Source: Flaviramulus basaltis
GTDB lineage: Bacteria > Bacteroidota > Bacteroidia > Flavobacteriales > Flavobacteriaceae
Direction: 5' to 3'
Length of the DNA: 64,000 nt
Assembly: GCF_900114265.1 (NCBI RefSeq)
Contig: NZ_FPKV01000001.1
Location: 124,001 to 188,000, forward strand
In this document: positions 63,206 to 64,000 of the stretch, piece after piece
Numbering within the stretch: the stretch's first letter is position 1
Layout: every line of letters starts with the position of its first letter
Translations under genes and position numbers: made by a program
The notes under the pieces: generated by a model
Seen by the model: only the letters and a program-made list of their open reading frames with translations
What the model was told of the DNA's origin: nothing
Database searches by the model: none

Positions 63206-63685
63206 ATGAATATATTAGAAAGAGAAAAATTCATGCTAGAAGCCGTAAATGCTGCTTTAAAAGGCATGAATAATAATGAAGGCGGACCGTTTGGTTGCGT
63301 AGTTGTTAAAAACGGAGAAATTATTGGGCGTGGAAACAATAAAGTAACCTCAACTAATGATCCAACTGCACATGCCGAAGTTACCGCAATAAGAGATGCT
63401 TGTAAAAATTTGAATTCTTTTCAATTAGATGGCTGCGAAATTTACACCTCTTGCGAGCCATGTCCAATGTGTTTGGGGGCTATTTATTGGGCACGTCCAG
63501 ACAAAGTTTTCTACGGAAGCAATCAAGCAGATGCCGCAAATATTGGATTTGATGACGAGTTTATTTATAAAGAAATCCCATTACCTTATGCAGAACGCAG
63601 CATTCCTTTTGAACAATTAGCAAGAGAAATTGCCTTAGAACCATTTCAAAAATGGCAAAAAAAAGAAGATAAAACAGAATACTAA
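63206..63685 (+). CDS. guaD: Guanine deaminase-like nucleoside/nucleobase deaminase
   Basis: A 159-residue zinc deaminase of the CDA superfamily with the zinc motifs HAE (56-58) and CEPCPMC (83-89, PCPMC), and GGPFGCVVVKNGEIIGRG. The motif RPDKVFYGSNQADAANIGFDDEFIY with its C-terminal part resembles bacterial guanine deaminase (GuaD), which turns guanine to xanthine. This fits the next gene, whose product looks like a xanthine dehydrogenase subunit, starting directly after the stop codon. Other deaminases (tRNA adenosine type) are less likely given this context. Confidence 0.88.
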   Translation: MNILEREKFMLEAVNAALKGMNNNEGGPFGCVVVKNGEIIGRGNNKVTSTNDPTAHAEVTAIRDACKNLNSFQLDGCEIYTSCEPCPMCLGAIYWARPDKVFYGSNQADAANIGFDDEFIYKEIPLPYAERSIPFEQLAREIALEPFQKWQKKEDKTEY

Positions 63686-64000
63686 ATGCCAATGATTCAA
63701 TTCATTCTGAACAATAAAACAATTAAGACGTCTCAAAATTCTGGAATGACTTTATTAGATTTTGTGAGATACGAACAAAGTCTAACAGGTACTAAAATTG
63801 GTTGTCGTGAAGGAGATTGTGGAGCTTGCACGGTTTTGGTTGGCACTTTAAAAAACAATGAGCACATTGAATACCAAAGCATCACCTCTTGCATTTCCCC
63901 TTTAGGAAACGCACATGGCAAGCATATAGTTACAGTTGAAGGCACAAACCTTCAAGATAAATTAACAACAGCTCAAGAAGCCATGAAAGCTAATTATGCA
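63686..64000 (+). CDS. Xanthine dehydrogenase small subunit, N-terminal [2Fe-2S] part, 3' end outside window (partial)
   Basis: The frame from the ATG at 63686 is open to the window end (105 codons). It begins with a plant-type ferredoxin domain: MIQFILNNKTIKT, TLLDFVRYEQSLTGTKIGCREGDCGACTVLV, which holds the first four-Cys [2Fe-2S] site, and a later Cys in ITSCISP. This matches the small (FeS-FAD) subunit of xanthine dehydrogenase (XdhA) or a related molybdenum hydroxylase. It starts at once after the guanine deaminase stop, which suggests guanine to xanthine to urate breakdown in one operon. A second ATG at 63692 is also possible. Confidence 0.85.
   Translation, partial: MPMIQFILNNKTIKTSQNSGMTLLDFVRYEQSLTGTKIGCREGDCGACTVLVGTLKNNEHIEYQSITSCISPLGNAHGKHIVTVEGTNLQDKLTTAQEAMKANYA

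Noticed and set aside
1-64000. Search for CRISPR arrays, prophage, transposases, toxin-antitoxin or defence islands
   Set aside because: No regular repeat-spacer pattern, integrase, transposase or recognised defence gene was seen; the nuclease at 22708 has an export signal and pairs with a phosphatase, so it is better explained by nutrient use.

Overview
This 64 kb window is AT-rich chromosomal DNA from a member of the Bacteroidota, almost certainly a (probably marine) Flavobacteriaceae. The signs are: core gliding and type IX secretion genes (gldJ, porU, porV), T9SS type A and type B sorting domains on secreted proteins, a SusC/RagA-style outer-membrane receptor, a PafA-type phosphatase, an NhaD sodium/proton antiporter, absence of clear Shine-Dalgarno sequences, and repeated promoter -7 boxes of the Bacteroidota form TAnnTTTG. 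I saw no prophage, insertion sequence, CRISPR array or rRNA; there is one tRNA (Val).

Layout. 1-7 kb: the 3' part of an alpha-2-macroglobulin-like protein, a DoxX-like membrane protein, a small lipoprotein coupled to a secreted M64 peptidase, an SDR and a DUF4136 lipoprotein. 7-13.5 kb: purine and housekeeping genes: obg, an hpt-adk fusion divergent from purK-purE, and an M3 oligopeptidase. 13.5-17 kb: a GbsR/MarR regulator with two matching operators, a small membrane protein, a TIGR01777 epimerase-like protein, an ECF-type sigma factor with a zinc-finger small protein, and a UbiA-like membrane protein. 17-27 kb: gcvP; a ketosynthase III/methyltransferase/glycosyltransferase trio; a nuclease and PafA-type phosphatase pair; an MlaE/MlaF-like ABC pair. 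27-36 kb (minus strand): DUF389 protein, mannose-1-phosphate guanylyltransferase, SprT-like protein, HAD hydrolase and a 1087-aa T9SS-B protein in one tight operon; then an SDR and an M28 peptidase.

36-41.4 kb: an outer-membrane beta-barrel receptor, an unusual three-domain regulator (DUF4242 + degenerate class III cyclase domain + AraC HTH), a truncated hemoglobin and a berberine-bridge-type FAD oxidase. 41.4-53.3 kb: pdhC-pdhA, cdd, porV-porU, and divergently gldJ-murF. 53.3-64 kb: a LuxR-type regulator, tRNA-Val, folC-tonB-exbD-exbB, nhaD with a glutamate-type dehydrogenase, anmK, an acyl-CoA dehydrogenase, and guanine deaminase followed by the start of a xanthine dehydrogenase [2Fe-2S] subunit that runs off the window.

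Most of the window is ordinary flavobacterial core genome. The parts most worth following up are the DUF4242/pseudo-cyclase/AraC regulator beside the hemoglobin-FAD oxidase pair, the GbsR operator pair, the nested inverted repeats over the guanine deaminase promoter, and the receptor-plug-like insertion inside the alpha-2-macroglobulin-like protein. All functional calls rest on reading motifs and recalled family features; no database search was possible.
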